Assembly: GCA_015501055.1 (NCBI GenBank)
Contig: JADNYV010000045.1
Coordinates: forward strand, 124,001-188,000
Origin: Mucidula mucida
Lineage: Eukaryota > Basidiomycota > Agaricomycetes > Agaricales > Physalacriaceae
Length of the DNA: 64,000 nt
Reading direction: 5' to 3'
A program made the translations under genes and the position numbers. The notes under the pieces are model-generated. The model was not told the origin of the DNA. It ran no database searches and saw only the letters and a list, made by a program, of their open reading frames with translations. How positions within the stretch are numbered: the stretch's first letter is position 1; every line of letters starts with the position of its first letter. Shown in pieces: positions 35,526 to 47,474 of the stretch.

Positions 35526-37546
35526 ATGTTGTCGAGAATATCAAGGTCCGCTTCACAAACGACTGCGAAGACGTCCAAGGCGTCGAGCTCAGCCCTCAAA
35601 TATGGTGCCCGGCGCGGCTTGGTTCAACCCTCTGGCGCTGAAAGGGCTAGCGTCGTCGACTTGCCTTCTACATATCAGCACGAAACCCAGTTTACACCGC
35701 GATCCGGTTCGTGCTTCTTCTCGGGCAGCGCGAGAGGATGCTGACGGCCAGCCTTTGTAATAGACATGCTTGGTTTAAGCTTCAAGTGCCCCAACGGGAA
35801 GGTTCCGTAAAAGAAAAAATTCGGCCTATATACCTTGACATGCAGGTGGGTCAGGCAGATTTCGCGTGTCTTGGACAGTAATTCACTACCTGATTCCGTT
35901 CAGGCTACGACCCCAACCGACCCCCGGGTGCTGGACGCCATGCTCCCGTATATGACCGATCAGTATGGGAATCCTCACAGCCGGACACACGCATACGGCT
36001 GGGAAGCTGAGCAAGCAGTGGAGGATGCGCGCAAGGTACGACGTGCTATCTGTGCCTGCGTCATCTTCTAACATAGTTCTTCAAGCATGTTGCTGACCTT
36101 ATCGGCGCTGACCCAAAGGACATTGTATTCACCTCTGGTGCGACCGAAACGAATAATATGTCTATCAAGGGTGTCGCTCGGTTCCACAAGGATAAGAAGA
36201 AGCATGTTATTACAACACAGACCGTGAGCATTTAGGAATATTTGAATTGCGTGGCGACTGAGTTGCTCTTCTGCCGTAGGAACACAAATGCGTCCTCGAC
36301 TCCTGCCGCAAGCTTTCTGAGGAAGGCTTTGACGTCACTTATCTACCCGTGAAAACGAACGGAGTGGTTGATCTCGAGGTCCTCGAAGCGGCTATCCGTC
36401 CGGATACATCCCTCGTCTCTATAATGACCGTTAACAACGAGACCGGGGTCATTCAACCTATCAAGGAAATTGGTGCACTCCTGCGTAAGCATCGTGGTGT
36501 CTATTTCCACACAGATGCTGCCCAGGCCGCCGGAAAGATACCTTTGGATGTAAACGAAATGAATGTCGACTTGATGAGCATTTCAGGCCACAAGTTGTAC
36601 GGTCCTAAGGGTATCGGAGCTGCCTACGTTCGCCGGAGACCCAGGGTCAGACTGGAACCCATTATCAGCGGCGGTGGACAAGAGCGTGGGCTCCGTAGTG
36701 GGACATTAGCCACCCCCCTCGTCGTTGGACTTGGAGAAGCCGCTCGGATTGCCAAAAAGGAAATGAAGGTGAGTTGCAGCGTTCGTCTCTTTTCCCCTTG
36801 ATGAAAACCGCACTTGATTTTCAATCATACTCTGAATGGAGTGACGCTGTGCGGTTGACCTCACTACGCGTCAGCTTCATCATGATCCATGTGCAGGGGT
36901 ACTGATCTCTCTTTTTTTCTTCTCTTGGGGTATTTCGTGAATCCTTTGCTAAATTCGGTTCAGCGGGACCACGTTCGGATTAAAGAACTTTCTGAACGTC
37001 TGATCAAAAGCATCAATACCCAAGTAGAACACGTCATTCGAAATGGCGATGTTGAAGGTTACCCGGGCTGTGTTAACCTCAGTTTTTCGTATGTCGAGGG
37101 AGAGAGTCTCTTGATGGCGTTGAAGGTAAAGGAACATCATTTGACTTGCATCTTCCGCCGATTAACTTGGTGAACAACAGGACATCGCTCTATCGTCGGG
37201 CAGTGCCTGCACATCCGCCTCGTTGGAACCATCATATGTTCTAAGGGCTTTAGGTGACTTTGAAATCGGTCGACTAGTCTGCGCAATGACTCATATTTTC
37301 TAAGGCGCTGCTGAGGACATGGCCCATTCATCACTCCGCTTCGGGCTTGGGCGATTCACGACAGAGGCAGAGATTGACTTTGTTGTCAAGCATATTGTCA
37401 ACACTGTCAACAGGTTACGCGAGATGAGGCGAGTATTGATTGACAGGTTGATTGTTCGTGCACTAACGCACGTCGTCTACAGCCCGCTCTGGGAAATGGT
37501 CCAAGAAGGAATCGACATCAACTCTATCGACTGGTCACAACATTGA
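35526..37546 (+). CDS. nfs1: Cysteine desulfurase, mitochondrial Nfs1
   Basis: PLP enzyme that takes sulfur from cysteine for Fe-S cluster assembly and tRNA thiolation. N-terminus [20 protein letters not shown] is a basic, Ser-rich presequence. After a donor gttcgt intron: [75 protein letters not shown]-lysine loop [39 protein letters not shown] and catalytic Cys loop [20 protein letters not shown]. It ends [12 protein letters not shown] as in eukaryotic Nfs1. All splice junctions stay in frame. It works with Isd11, Isu1 and frataxin, none of which is in the window. Confidence 0.96.
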
Positions 37547-37822
37547 TATATTATTCTAATTTTTTGTTCCCATAGTAGTCGTATTCGTAGCCGTATTCGT
37601 ATCTTCGTTCTGTATAACGAAAGAAGGCCTTGTGTAGTTCTTTCTTTTCGGCGTTCGCGGTTCGCAAGTTCTTCGGAAGCAAATATTGATGACGCTCTAA
37701 TTTCGGGCCGGAGAAGCCCAGTAAGGGCACGGACCAGGTGCCTTCGCACTCCGCCGCGGAAGTATTCAAACTCAGCCTGATCCCAACCTTTTCCTTGCAC
37801 CACCAGCAGCTATCCCGAGAAC

Positions 37823-39311
37823 ATGTCCCGCCGTCTCTATCTTGGAAGTAAGCAAATTTTATATCTCTGCGGGTTCCCTTTTCATGAAGTCTTCGCAGAA
37901 TTGCCCCATGACACCCGCTCGGACGATGTCACCAAAGTCTTTGACGGTTATGGGCGTATCATCGACTGTCGCGTAATGACAGGTTTGTATTTTTACAAGT
38001 GCACCGCGGTAGTGATTTGATAGACGACTTTCAAGGTTTTGGTTTTATTGAATACGAAAATGCAAAGGTCGCGATCACTCTTCCTCTATTTTCGGTGGCG
38101 CGGTCGTCTAACAGTCTTTTCTTTAGGATGCCGAAGATGCTCTCCGCGACTTTGCAAACAAGCCGTTCATGGGCGCCAAGTATACTCGTACTTCTTTGAA
38201 TTAAAACGCCTACTCACTTGCTTATGCAGCATTGTTGTTGAGTTTGCAAAGGAAAGCAGACCCCGTCGTGACCCATATGACGACCGAAGGTGGGAACGAC
38301 ACAATCATTGACATATTGAGGTCCAGCTCAACGCCTCCGACAGGGCTCCTCGCGCGCGCCGACCTCAAGGGATCCGTATCCTCATTCAAAACCTTCATCG
38401 CGACGTCAGCTGGCAGGTATGGTTCAACCGCTGTTATCTTTCCTCCACACGGGCTCGAGTTTTCCGGCGATAAACAAATCACTCTTCGATGGGGCATTGG
38501 CCGGATTCTTGCGTTCTTCGTTCCCCACGTCTCTTTCCTCTGGTTGGACGGCCTTGGAACCTCGCCCGTTGTTATCTCGTCTCTGGCACGATGGACCCTA
38601 ATATAACGTTACCCCGCATGTAGGACTTGAAGGACTTTGGTCGAGAAGCCGGCAATGTGTCGTTCTCCGACATTGATAGAGATGTTCCAGGCCAAGGGTT
38701 GGTCGTGCGCATGCTTTGCTCAATACCGTCTAACCATTTGTGTAGAGTTCTAGAGTATCTCACCCGTGACGATGCTGATCGCGCTGTCAAAGAACTGGAC
38801 GGTCGTGAAGTCCGTGGAATGAAGGTGTCAGTCGCTCTGGATGATAGCGTAGGTCAAGAGTGTCTGTAGTTGGGCCTTAGTCTCATGTGTTCTGCAGCGC
38901 TCCGGCCCCGACAACTATCGTCGTGATGAACGCCGTGACGATCGTCGCGATGACCGCTACCGCGACGACCGTTACAGCAGTCGCGATGACCGTGGCTATG
39001 GTAGGGAAGATCGCTACCGCGAGGACCGTTACCGAGACGATCGCTCCTACTCGTCCCGCCGCGAGCGCTCAAGGTCACCTCGTCGGGACTACGACGACCG
39101 CAGGCCGGCTCGGTCCCCGCCTCCCAAGAGAGATTATGAAGAGAGAAGGTCCACAGGGTACGATGATTACCGGCGGTCGGCTTATGATGACCGCAGAGTA
39201 CCTGACTATCCTGAACGTCGTAGGGATGACAGAAGACGCGACGAGAAGGATGATCGGTACGAAGACCGACCCGCAAGGTCTGCAAACGGAGATGGAGGAT
39301 GGTCTCGTTAG
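37823..39311 (+). CDS. SR-family splicing factor (SRSF1/Srp2-like), two RRMs
   Basis: Pre-mRNA splicing regulator in the nucleus. Start MSRRLYLGKLPHDTRSDDVT; RRM1 includes RNP1-like GFGFIEYENAKDAEDAL. A short linker follows, then a pseudo-RRM2 with RILIQNLHRDVSWQ and DLKDFGREAG, giving the SWQDLKD signature of the SRSF1 group, and LEYLTRDDADRAVKELDGRE. The last exon is an RD/RS-rich tail of about 125 residues dominated by Asp-Arg-Tyr repeats with SSRRERSRSPRR, ending ANGDGGWSR. At least eight introns cut the RRM region, several only 30-50 nt. An intron of about 31 nt near 38292-38322 is at the short limit and its ends are less certain. Confidence 0.88.
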
Positions 39312-39834
39312 GTGACTGGGATTTTCTGGCCACACAAAACATTACACCGGGCGAGGACGGCGTGTTTTCACAAACGGTTATCTTTTTGGACGTTCTGTTC
39401 TCCCAATTGTTCTATATCCGGATCCGTGTACTATTCTGCTCATCGTCAATACTCGTAACGTGCGGACTGCTGCGATCTTATTTCCGATCACTCGAATGTG
39501 AGGACACCAATGGTCGACCGTGGGGTTCGAGGAACAGACCAGGTGGATCAATGCTGGATGGCCCTACTTGCCGCCGGTAACACGTAGGGTGGTGAGGAGC
39601 GCTTACGACAAACATCAGGAAGGCGTTCCGGCAACATTCATCGCCTCTAACAAATACTCGAGGTTCAACCAGATGCATAAATTTGCATTGTATGCAGCAA
39701 CTTGGCCAGAGCGTTCCAGGTTTCGTTTTGTCTCCCGCTACTGTATATGGACCAGAGATGGAATGTCTGCCGTGCAAGAAGCAGATCGAACACAAGGGTA
39801 TGTATATTGTACAGTATCAACATGATGTCGATAT
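39312..39834. other. Convergent 3' flanks
   Basis: The frame 39520-39825 plus has no recognised domain; nothing else is visible. Confidence 0.4.
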
Positions 39835-41905
39835 CTATTCTTTTGTAAGAAAGATGATGGATGAATCTTGGTCAAGTCCCAACCAAGCAATGTCTTGTTT
39901 ATCTCGGTCTGAAGTAAGCTCGGCTAAGTGGTCGCCATCCATGAGCGCCCACACCGTGATATCGGCTAAGTTGGCTTTTGACTTTGTGAGCTTGCGAAGC
40001 TTCTGTCGGAGGATATGAAGTTGCATGGAGGGTAGCACCCGGATCTTCATCGGCGGTGTAGCGAGGACGTCTTTAACCCCATCCGACAAGGACAGACGAT
40101 GATAGGCATTGAGTTCTGAGAAGAGTGTTTTGGTGATTCATCAGAGTACAATCTCGTGTAGCCAAATGGGCAAAGACCAACCTATCAGGCGATTTTTCAG
40201 CCGGTCCAGGCTGAGCGGGCGCTGAGCGTCGGGGTCTTCCAACATGCCGTGCTCTAGAAGGAGAGGATTTACAAGCAAAAGTACGGGATGAGCTGATGAG
40301 GTTTACAGGGGGAGGGAAGGAGAGACTTTTACGGAGAACAAGCCATTGCGGATGCGATTGGCACCGTTCCTCATCGGAGCCGGTGTCTTTCTTTGCAATG
40401 TGCGACAAGTAGAAGAGCTCGCAGTCTGTGCGTTCGCGAGTTGAAATCTATTAGCGGAATTTTAAACTCTTTTCCAGATCTGCTATTGGGACTTACGGAG
40501 GTTGCGTCGAGGGTTTTCAATGACGGTATTTTTGCGATTATCAACTGCCTGGCGTAGCGCGCCAGTTCACTTGCTATAGAGGGGCAGGGTATGTATCATC
40601 ATCATCATCATGGCGCTTACATGACAGTTACCTTGTTCGTCGAATAAAGGGTTGTCTCGGACATACAGAGCTTCCAAGCTCGGGAACCACCGGTGAAGGG
40701 CGTCTATCGCGCTCCAGGAGTGCAGTTTGTTTGAGGACAAGGACACCGATTTGATGACCGACATGGGACGCTGATCGGTCGTCGGATACGGGATCGCCTG
40801 TATGTCATTCGAGGACAATATAACGCGGGTCAGGCTGGGTGGCCGTGAGTTTTAACGCTTGCCGCCATGTGGAAGGGGAAGGGGGAAGGCTTACGCGATG
40901 TAGGGCTGTAGGGACTGTAGAATGTGAACCCAGTCCCCCAGTTGATTGCTATCTAGATTTAGGGTTTCTAGAGGCGAAGCGTTCGCGCACGGGATATCGT
41001 CGGAGGCGAGATGATCGAGGCCGTTATAACCCAGCTCGACGACTTGGATCTGGGGCATGAAAGCGATGATGCGCTCCATCTCCGACCAGGACGTGAGGGT
41101 CTTGTTGAGCTGGAGGACGGTGAGCTTGAGAAAGGCCGACGACAGGCGGGCGACATCTTGAATAGGCTGAAGCGATTCGCACTAGCAGTGATAGTGAGTC
41201 AGAGCGTAGTAGCGTAATCGGTGAGTTACTTGAGTGCTAAACTATCAAGCATGACGAGTTCCGAGGTAATTGACGCGACGGCTTCCCAGGAGGGCAGCAG
41301 GCTCATGGAAAGATTCAAGCCACGTACATCTAGCAACAGGTGAAAAACGAACGCGGCCGGAGAGAAGCTCGGAAGACTCACTGGGACAAGTACTGGTGAT
41401 GGCCCCAGGCTCATCCGGCCGTGAAACGAGCTGGGCATCGAGGCTGATTACCCGCAGCTTTGCAAGATTGGAAAACTTTTGCCTGATCTTGTCGAGGTTG
41501 GCCGCCTCGACCTGGATCGCGCCGTGCGATGACCCTAGCACGATCTTTTCAATCGCCTGGGAGCCGTGTGGGAGCTCTATATATTTCGCGTGAAGCGCTT
41601 CAAGGAACGACACTCCGTATGATACATGGACAGATGGCCGAATGAATGAGCCGGCGTGGGGGATCCTTATTCACACACAAAAGACTTTTGAATGGGGTGC
41701 GAGACGGAGCGCGTTGATGAGAATGCCCTCACCGACAGGAGAAGTACTGTTTTCCGTCCTTGATGCCGCTGTGCTTACCGCGCTGGGGATCATCCCATTC
41801 GACGCCGAGCCAGACGCCTGTGGTGCCGTCGACGCTGCCGGTGAAGCGAACAGTGCCAATGTGGCCGGCGAGGCTTATACGGGTGCCAATTTCAGGCAGA
41901 GCCAT
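39835..41905 (-). CDS. Tubulin-folding cofactor E (CAP-Gly, LRR, UBL)
   Basis: Chaperone that with cofactors C and D assembles alpha/beta-tubulin. The ATG ending at 41905 gives MALPEIGTRISLAGHIGTVR. CAP-Gly domain: GVWLGVEWDDPQRGKHSGIK, DGKQYFSCR. After an intron: GSFIRPSVHVSYGVSFLEAL. Leucine-rich repeats follow: NLAKLRVISLDAQLVS, IQVVELGYNGLDHLA, LETLNLDSNQLGDW, VSLSSNKLHSW and LEALYVRDNPLF. The ubiquitin-like C-terminus contains MKIRVLPSMQLHILRQKLRK and ends SSIIFLTKE. This order (CAP-Gly, LRR, UBL) is diagnostic. An intron near 40600 contains a short ATC repeat. The start is only 54 bases from the divergent gene. Confidence 0.9.
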
Positions 41906-41959
41906 GTTCAAACGCGCACCAGAAGAGGGCGATCCTGTTGATCGCGTGGTTGTTTTGAC

Positions 41960-44261
41960 ATGTCATTTGTTCGTGGCTTCGGCGCGTCAAGCCAGCCGAA
42001 GAGAGCGGCGTTAAGACTTGTCACGCGCTCGTATTTTTGGGAGCCAACCCCAATGCTGAGGTCGTCGCTTATTACGGGCATGGGCCGTGCTCTGCAGCGA
42101 ACACGAGCCATTGCTGCCCACATGAAGTCCACGCTGGCCGGCGCCGACGTACGTGCTGATGTTCTCCGAGTCCTTCTACAGGCTAACATATGCATTTCCT
42201 GGTAGCCGGTGGTCAGGTTTGAGTCGCGCGGGTCTATGAGAGTATACAACCTGAGCCGGGAGCGCAAGCTAAACACCTTGACGGACGAAATGCTGGACCT
42301 TCTGCGTCCGAAAATACAGGTGCGATGTTCGCATTCTCCTCCGGAGCAGAAACTCACCGACGATAAGGCATGGCACGACGCGGAAACTTGCGGGATAATA
42401 TGCGGCCTCGGGACCGGAAAAGCATTCTGCGCTGGCGGCGATGTTGTCGGTAGTGTGCGGGTCTTGTGGAATATCAAACGTTTGACGCGTTGTAGCTGTG
42501 CCGAGAAAGTAGCAGACAAGGCTACAGAGGGAGAGCAAGTCAATTTTTGTGAAAGAGTGCGTTGCTATGCTTGTCTACGGTACAAAGTTAACGAAAACAC
42601 AGATTCGAACTGGATTTTCTGTTGGCCACACTGCCCAAACCATATGTTGCTATCATGGATGGCTTCACCAGTACGTCTGTCATTACCGATCAACCAACCG
42701 GCCATTCTGATATGTTGATTTAGTGGGTGGCGGTGTCGGCCTTTCAGCGCCTGCCCAATTCCGAATCGCGACTGAAAATACAGTCTGGGCTATGCCAGAA
42801 GCAGCGATAGGCTACTCTCCCGATGTCGGTGCTACATACTATATGTCGCGTCTTGATGGCGAACTAGGAACTTATCTCGCTTTAACTGGAGCGCACGTCA
42901 AAGGCCGTCACGCATTGTACGACATACGGTTACCCTTCCCAATCATCTCGTTAACATTTGTTCTAGCGAACTTGGTCTCGCCACTCATTACATGTCATCC
43001 CGTCAAATACCCATGCTGCTCGAGGCCCTGTCTAGTATAGAAGGCATCAGTGCAAGGGAACTCATCCACGATGGCCAGGAGGAAATGACTGACGAAGAAC
43101 GGGAAAAAGCTGAAGCCGACGCCGCCCGTGAAGCAGGTGAACGTAGGAACAACGACGATTCCGGTTCACAACCAGACGACGCCGATATTGAGGACATTCT
43201 CCCTGAAGAGAATCCGGCCAATCTTCCCGAGGGACTGGACTTTTTACCCTGGTCAACGACACAATTCTACAATTCACCGCTCAAAGAGAGCCAGAAGAGC
43301 CTCGCACGCCACTACGTGGAGATGTTCGCGTTGCTCTTGATCACTCTTTCAGTCACAATACCGTCGAGGGCATCGTCGAGTCTTTGACAGCTTACACACG
43401 AAGCCGGAATACAAAAGTCAGAACCTGGGCGGTGGAAACACTCGGCAAATTGTCTGTTCAGAGTCCCACTAGTCTCAAGGTCGCTCTCGAAGCTATTCGT
43501 ACCGGCTCGAATATGTCTCTCAGACAATGCCTTCAAACGGAACTGAACATCGCGCATGCCTACTGCGTAAGTCTAAACGCTTTTTAAGAAAGAGCTATCT
43601 GACTCTTCTCTAGCTGGGCGCAAGTCCCGACTTTATTGAGGGCATAACCGCCAAGCTTGTCAGGAAGTGTCCTCCCGTGTGGGATCCGCCTCGATTGGAA
43701 GAGGTTGATGGCACTGTCCTGCAACGTTTCTTCGCTCCCAACTCTCCCTATGTTACTACCGACGCGCCCAAGTTTGGCCTCTCGGACCAGGAGTTCCAAA
43801 TTTTGGAAGCGCGTATTACTCCTTTCCATGAATATGGTCTCCCCTCCGAAGATGAAATCGAGGACGTTATCCGCGGCCTCGCACCCAATTCGCCTAGTCT
43901 AAGCATGACGAGGACAGAGGTCATCACTTTCTTTACAGACCAGAACAAGGAGCGCTATGACGATGTGAAGGATAAAGTGGAAGAGGTCGTCGACCGAAGA
44001 TGCAGGATTGTGGATAACAGCGATGGTAACTTTGAGTGGGTCGCATGGGATCAAGGCAGTGGTTTGCTCCAGACTGAGGATGGGGAGCCTGTTCATGAGG
44101 AATTCCCGAAGCTCGACAAGGTCGCCGAGGACCAAGTCAATGCGCGGGGGGCGGAATCGGCTACTAAGCAGCAAACATCTACTGAGTCGGAACGAGCGGG
44201 TGCAGTTGACGGGAAAAGTTCTGCAGCGGACTCAAGCGAGAAGAAGGAATCCAAAAACTAA
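41960..44261 (+). CDS. 3-hydroxyisobutyryl-CoA hydrolase (Ehd3-like), one frame break
   Basis: Crotonase-fold thioesterase of valine breakdown; in yeasts the relative Ehd3 also belongs to the mitochondrial ribosome. The N-terminus [20 protein letters not shown] is basic and acid-free, like a presequence; ATGs at 42053 and 42080 are alternatives. Core: [59 protein letters not shown] and [18 protein letters not shown] with the catalytic Glu and Asp, then [20 protein letters not shown]. An acidic insert ([20 protein letters not shown]) follows. At 43283-43285 an A3 run breaks the frame between FYNSPLK and [20 protein letters not shown]; a fourth A would restore it. The tail of about 100 residues past the family core is acidic and Ser-rich. 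Confidence 0.87.
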
Positions 44262-45357
44262 GTAGATGAGTAACGTCTTTTGCCACTTTAATTAGCTGTG
44301 GCTCGTTATACACTTACACATTACCAATAATAGTAACAGTCGAGTTAACGCCACAGTGTACCCGGGTAATAACTGTGACAACTTATGGGGGGATCCATCG
44401 AGGTAAGGCTGCACACACAGTTTGGGTTTCCACAGTTCATAATGAAATGATTTCTGTCATCAAAGCAAGGAACCAACAACTGAATCCGAATCCAAAACCC
44501 CCCATCATGCCGTCAGCGCGTGAATGCTATTTTAATGAACTGGTTTCGACTTTCACGGTTCTCGCTACCCTTTGCTTCGCGCAAATGGGGTACAAGCACC
44601 TGTCACTGAAGCCAGCAAGCTGTCCCTGACTGGACTCGTATACTAACCTGCATTGCTATTCATCAACATCTGCATGACGATAATACAGCAGATGGAACAG
44701 ATACAGATACCGTCATGACCCAAAGATTCCGAATCCGAGCACGATCTGATCAAAATGCAGGACGAGCAACGATGGGGGGCCATTCAGCCATGTGGTGGTG
44801 CCGTTCGTTCCTCCCCCATGATTGGAGGGACAGCCGAGAAGTAGAAACTAACGCAGTCGCCGTTAGCTGCGAACTTGGCGACACCTCTTGATGCTAGATC
44901 GCCACGTGTGTAGTACTATAGGAACACAGCCCCGTTCGGTCTTAACAGGACGTCGACCAGGGGGGAGGGAGATGAGATCAAGGACGGAACGGAATCTTCC
45001 CTTTTGGTGGGACGACTGCTTCGGGAAAGCATGTTTCGGGGAAACGTTAGACGTCGTGGCACAGAGTTCTGGTGACGGGAGCCTGCAGGATCTAGATAGT
45101 CCTGGACCGTGACACCAAACCGTGTTTTCCATGCACTCGGATCGCTGGTTCCCGTTGTGAAATGAGTTGCGTGGATCAACGGGGCGACTTCAGGAAGTAC
45201 AGCCAGTTACTATCGAGCGGAGAATAGCGGTGGCATTTTTGGGTTCGTGGTTTTTATTTTCTCGTAAAAAAAAAAATTCTGATACAAAAAAGGTGGGCTT
45301 CGGGAATAAAGCCCGGTATAAAAGGCTATCGGGGGACGGGTCAGTCGCTCAACCAAA
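44262..45357. other. Intergenic with IDO promoter
   Basis: About 1.1 kb. No gene is supported. An A10 run lies at about 45266-45275, and the last 45 bases hold the TATA box and leader of the next gene. Confidence 0.5.
45317..45324 (+). promoter_or_regulatory. TATA box of the indoleamine dioxygenase gene
   Basis: tataaaag lies 41 bases before the ATG, so the expected transcript leader is only about 10-15 bases. Confidence 0.6.
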
Positions 45358-46890
45358 ATGTCCAACGCAATCGACCTGCCCGCGTACCAGCTTGTCCTCT
45401 TCGTCTTTTGCTCCCCATTCGGCATCGCGTATGTTCTATCATCACTATACAAGCTCTTCCGCGTCGCGCTTTCTGTCCTGAAGGAGTCAAAGTCAAGGGG
45501 ACACGTAGTAACTTTATCGGAATTCGACATCCATCCCGACACCGGCTTCATGCCCTGCAAGCCCCTTCCTCCACTGCCCGAAAAGTACGCTGCATGGACA
45601 CGCGCATTATCCGAGGCATGCGACGTGCTGACACTGGGCGGCGACGACAGCGAGGAAGCGCTGAGGTTGCGGGAGAAGGGCGAGTTGTGGAGATCCACTA
45701 TACGATCGGTAAGCGCCATCCGTGTAGCGCCTGAAAATCCGCCCACTGATTGCGTGTGGATTTGCCGTTAGTGGCCTGTGCTCGACACGATCGATCTTCA
45801 AGGGGAACTGCCATTGCTCCAGCAGGCACATCGCGTCCTCGCGTTCCTCCTCCATTACTATGTGCACTCGAGCCCGCCCCCGGGCGACGCGTCGTCGAAA
45901 CACGTACCCGCGTCATTGGCCGTGCCCCTCGTCGCCGTGTCTCGCACCCTTGGAATCGCCCCGATTCTGACGTTCGCCGACACTGTGTTGTGGAACTGGG
46001 AACTGATCGACTCTACTAAACCCGTTTCCGTTGATAACATGCGTATATTGGAGGTTTTCTCAGGGACGGAGGACGAGCGCATGTTTCATGCCGTATCTGC
46101 GACGGTTGAGTTGCGAGGCGTCGAGGCACTGGAGATCATTGACAGCTTCAACCACCTGTCGTGCCTTTCGTCACGGGCATCAGTCGCTAGGATTAATAAG
46201 GACCTTGCGCGACTCTCGGGGATAATAGAGGACATCAGCGAAATTATCCAGTCAGTGCAACCACTCTGTGATCCGCATGTCTTCTACTGGGGTGTACGTC
46301 CATGGTTTTGCGGAAGCGATGCCACTGGACCAGATACTCCAGGATGGATATACGACGGAGTCCCAAATTCGCATCTTCTAGACCTAAGTGGCCCGTCGGG
46401 TGGGCAGAGCACTACAATTCACGCGCTAGACGCATTCTTCGACATTGACCATAAGCCCCGCCCGAGACGGCCAGACGAGCCATCGCTGGGATGTGGCGAC
46501 GGGGACGGGGGTTTCATGCAGAGGATGCGAAGATACATGCCCGGACCTCATCGGCAGTTCCTCGAACACCTTGATGGAATGCCCATAACGGTGCGGGAGC
46601 TGGCGCTAACGACACCGGCGCTAAGAGACGCCTACGACGATACGATCATGTCGTTAAAGCGGTTACGGGATCGTCATATGCGTGTGGTGTGCCGTTATAT
46701 CGTCAACATGTCGCGCTCGCGGCCGGACGTCCCAGCGGGGTGCCCGGTGAGTGCGATGATTGACAAGCTCGAGCGGGGGGAGAGTGAGAACGCGCTCAGG
46801 GGGACGGGTGGGAATGAGCTGTCGATATTGTTAAAGGCAACGCGGGACGCCACGAAGCGTGCCATGGTGCGGAATCAAAACTCGTCATAA
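45358..46890 (+). CDS. ido: Indoleamine 2,3-dioxygenase, N-terminally anchored
   Basis: Heme enzyme that opens the indole ring of tryptophan, first step of the kynurenine route to NAD. The protein has 489 residues and one intron (45709-45771). Family blocks: LAVPLVAVSRTLGIAPILTF, ADTVLWNWELIDS, FSGTEDERMF, FYWGVRPWFCGS, PSGGQSTTIHALDAFFDI, proximal-heme His region RLRDRHMRVVCRYIV and the signature RGTGGNELSILLKATRDAT. Residues about 10-38 (YQLVLFVFCSPFGIAYVLSS onward) are hydrophobic and followed by basic residues, so a membrane anchor is likely. That is unlike soluble animal IDO but I believe similar leaders exist in other basidiomycete IDOs. C-terminus MVRNQNSS. Confidence 0.93.
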
Positions 46891-47474
46891 GGACGGTGTG
46901 GATGGTGGTGCTGGACGGTAAAAATGCGAGCCCACTAGATACCATGGGAGCCCGGGCGAATCGTACGTATCTTGGATTTCTGGAAGACTTGAATTATTTA
47001 CATTGAACATCGATGTACTCTATAGATGTATCTTAGTTACTCACATTTGGCCTAAGTAGTTGGCGCGTCTGTAATGGAATACCGGAGCCGAGGATTTATG
47101 CAGGTGTGATACCGATGCAGTGCTTGAAAGATCTTGGTTACGAGAAGGGAGAGGATAAAGTTTAAGGATTGGGCTAAGCGATGTCAAGCAAGAGGGACGT
47201 CGTTCCAGAGTGGCGGTAAATATCAATAATGCTGATCGACGAGTGTAAGTCAGCAACGTGGGAGCCACACCGCCCAAGCCCGTCGATCTCGTGGAAATCG
47301 CTATGATTGGGGGCCGAATTTAGGGCTATCATGTAGCCCATATGCGCCCAAGCGTAAGATGCTTGATGGTTGGTAGCAAGTCTGAGGCGTGGGAAGAGGC
47401 ACGTGCAGTGACTCTACGCGTGTTGTCACCTTTTCCGTCACGCGCCCAAAGACTCATTTACCACCACCACCATC
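46891..47474. other. Intergenic, RPA1 promoter
   Basis: No gene is supported; the frame 47041-47277 minus shows no domain. A cac repeat lies immediately before the RPA1 ATG. Confidence 0.45.

Noticed and set aside
40590..40615. ATC repeat as a notable microsatellite
   Set aside because: Only about five units, inside a cofactor E intron; ordinary for a fungal genome.
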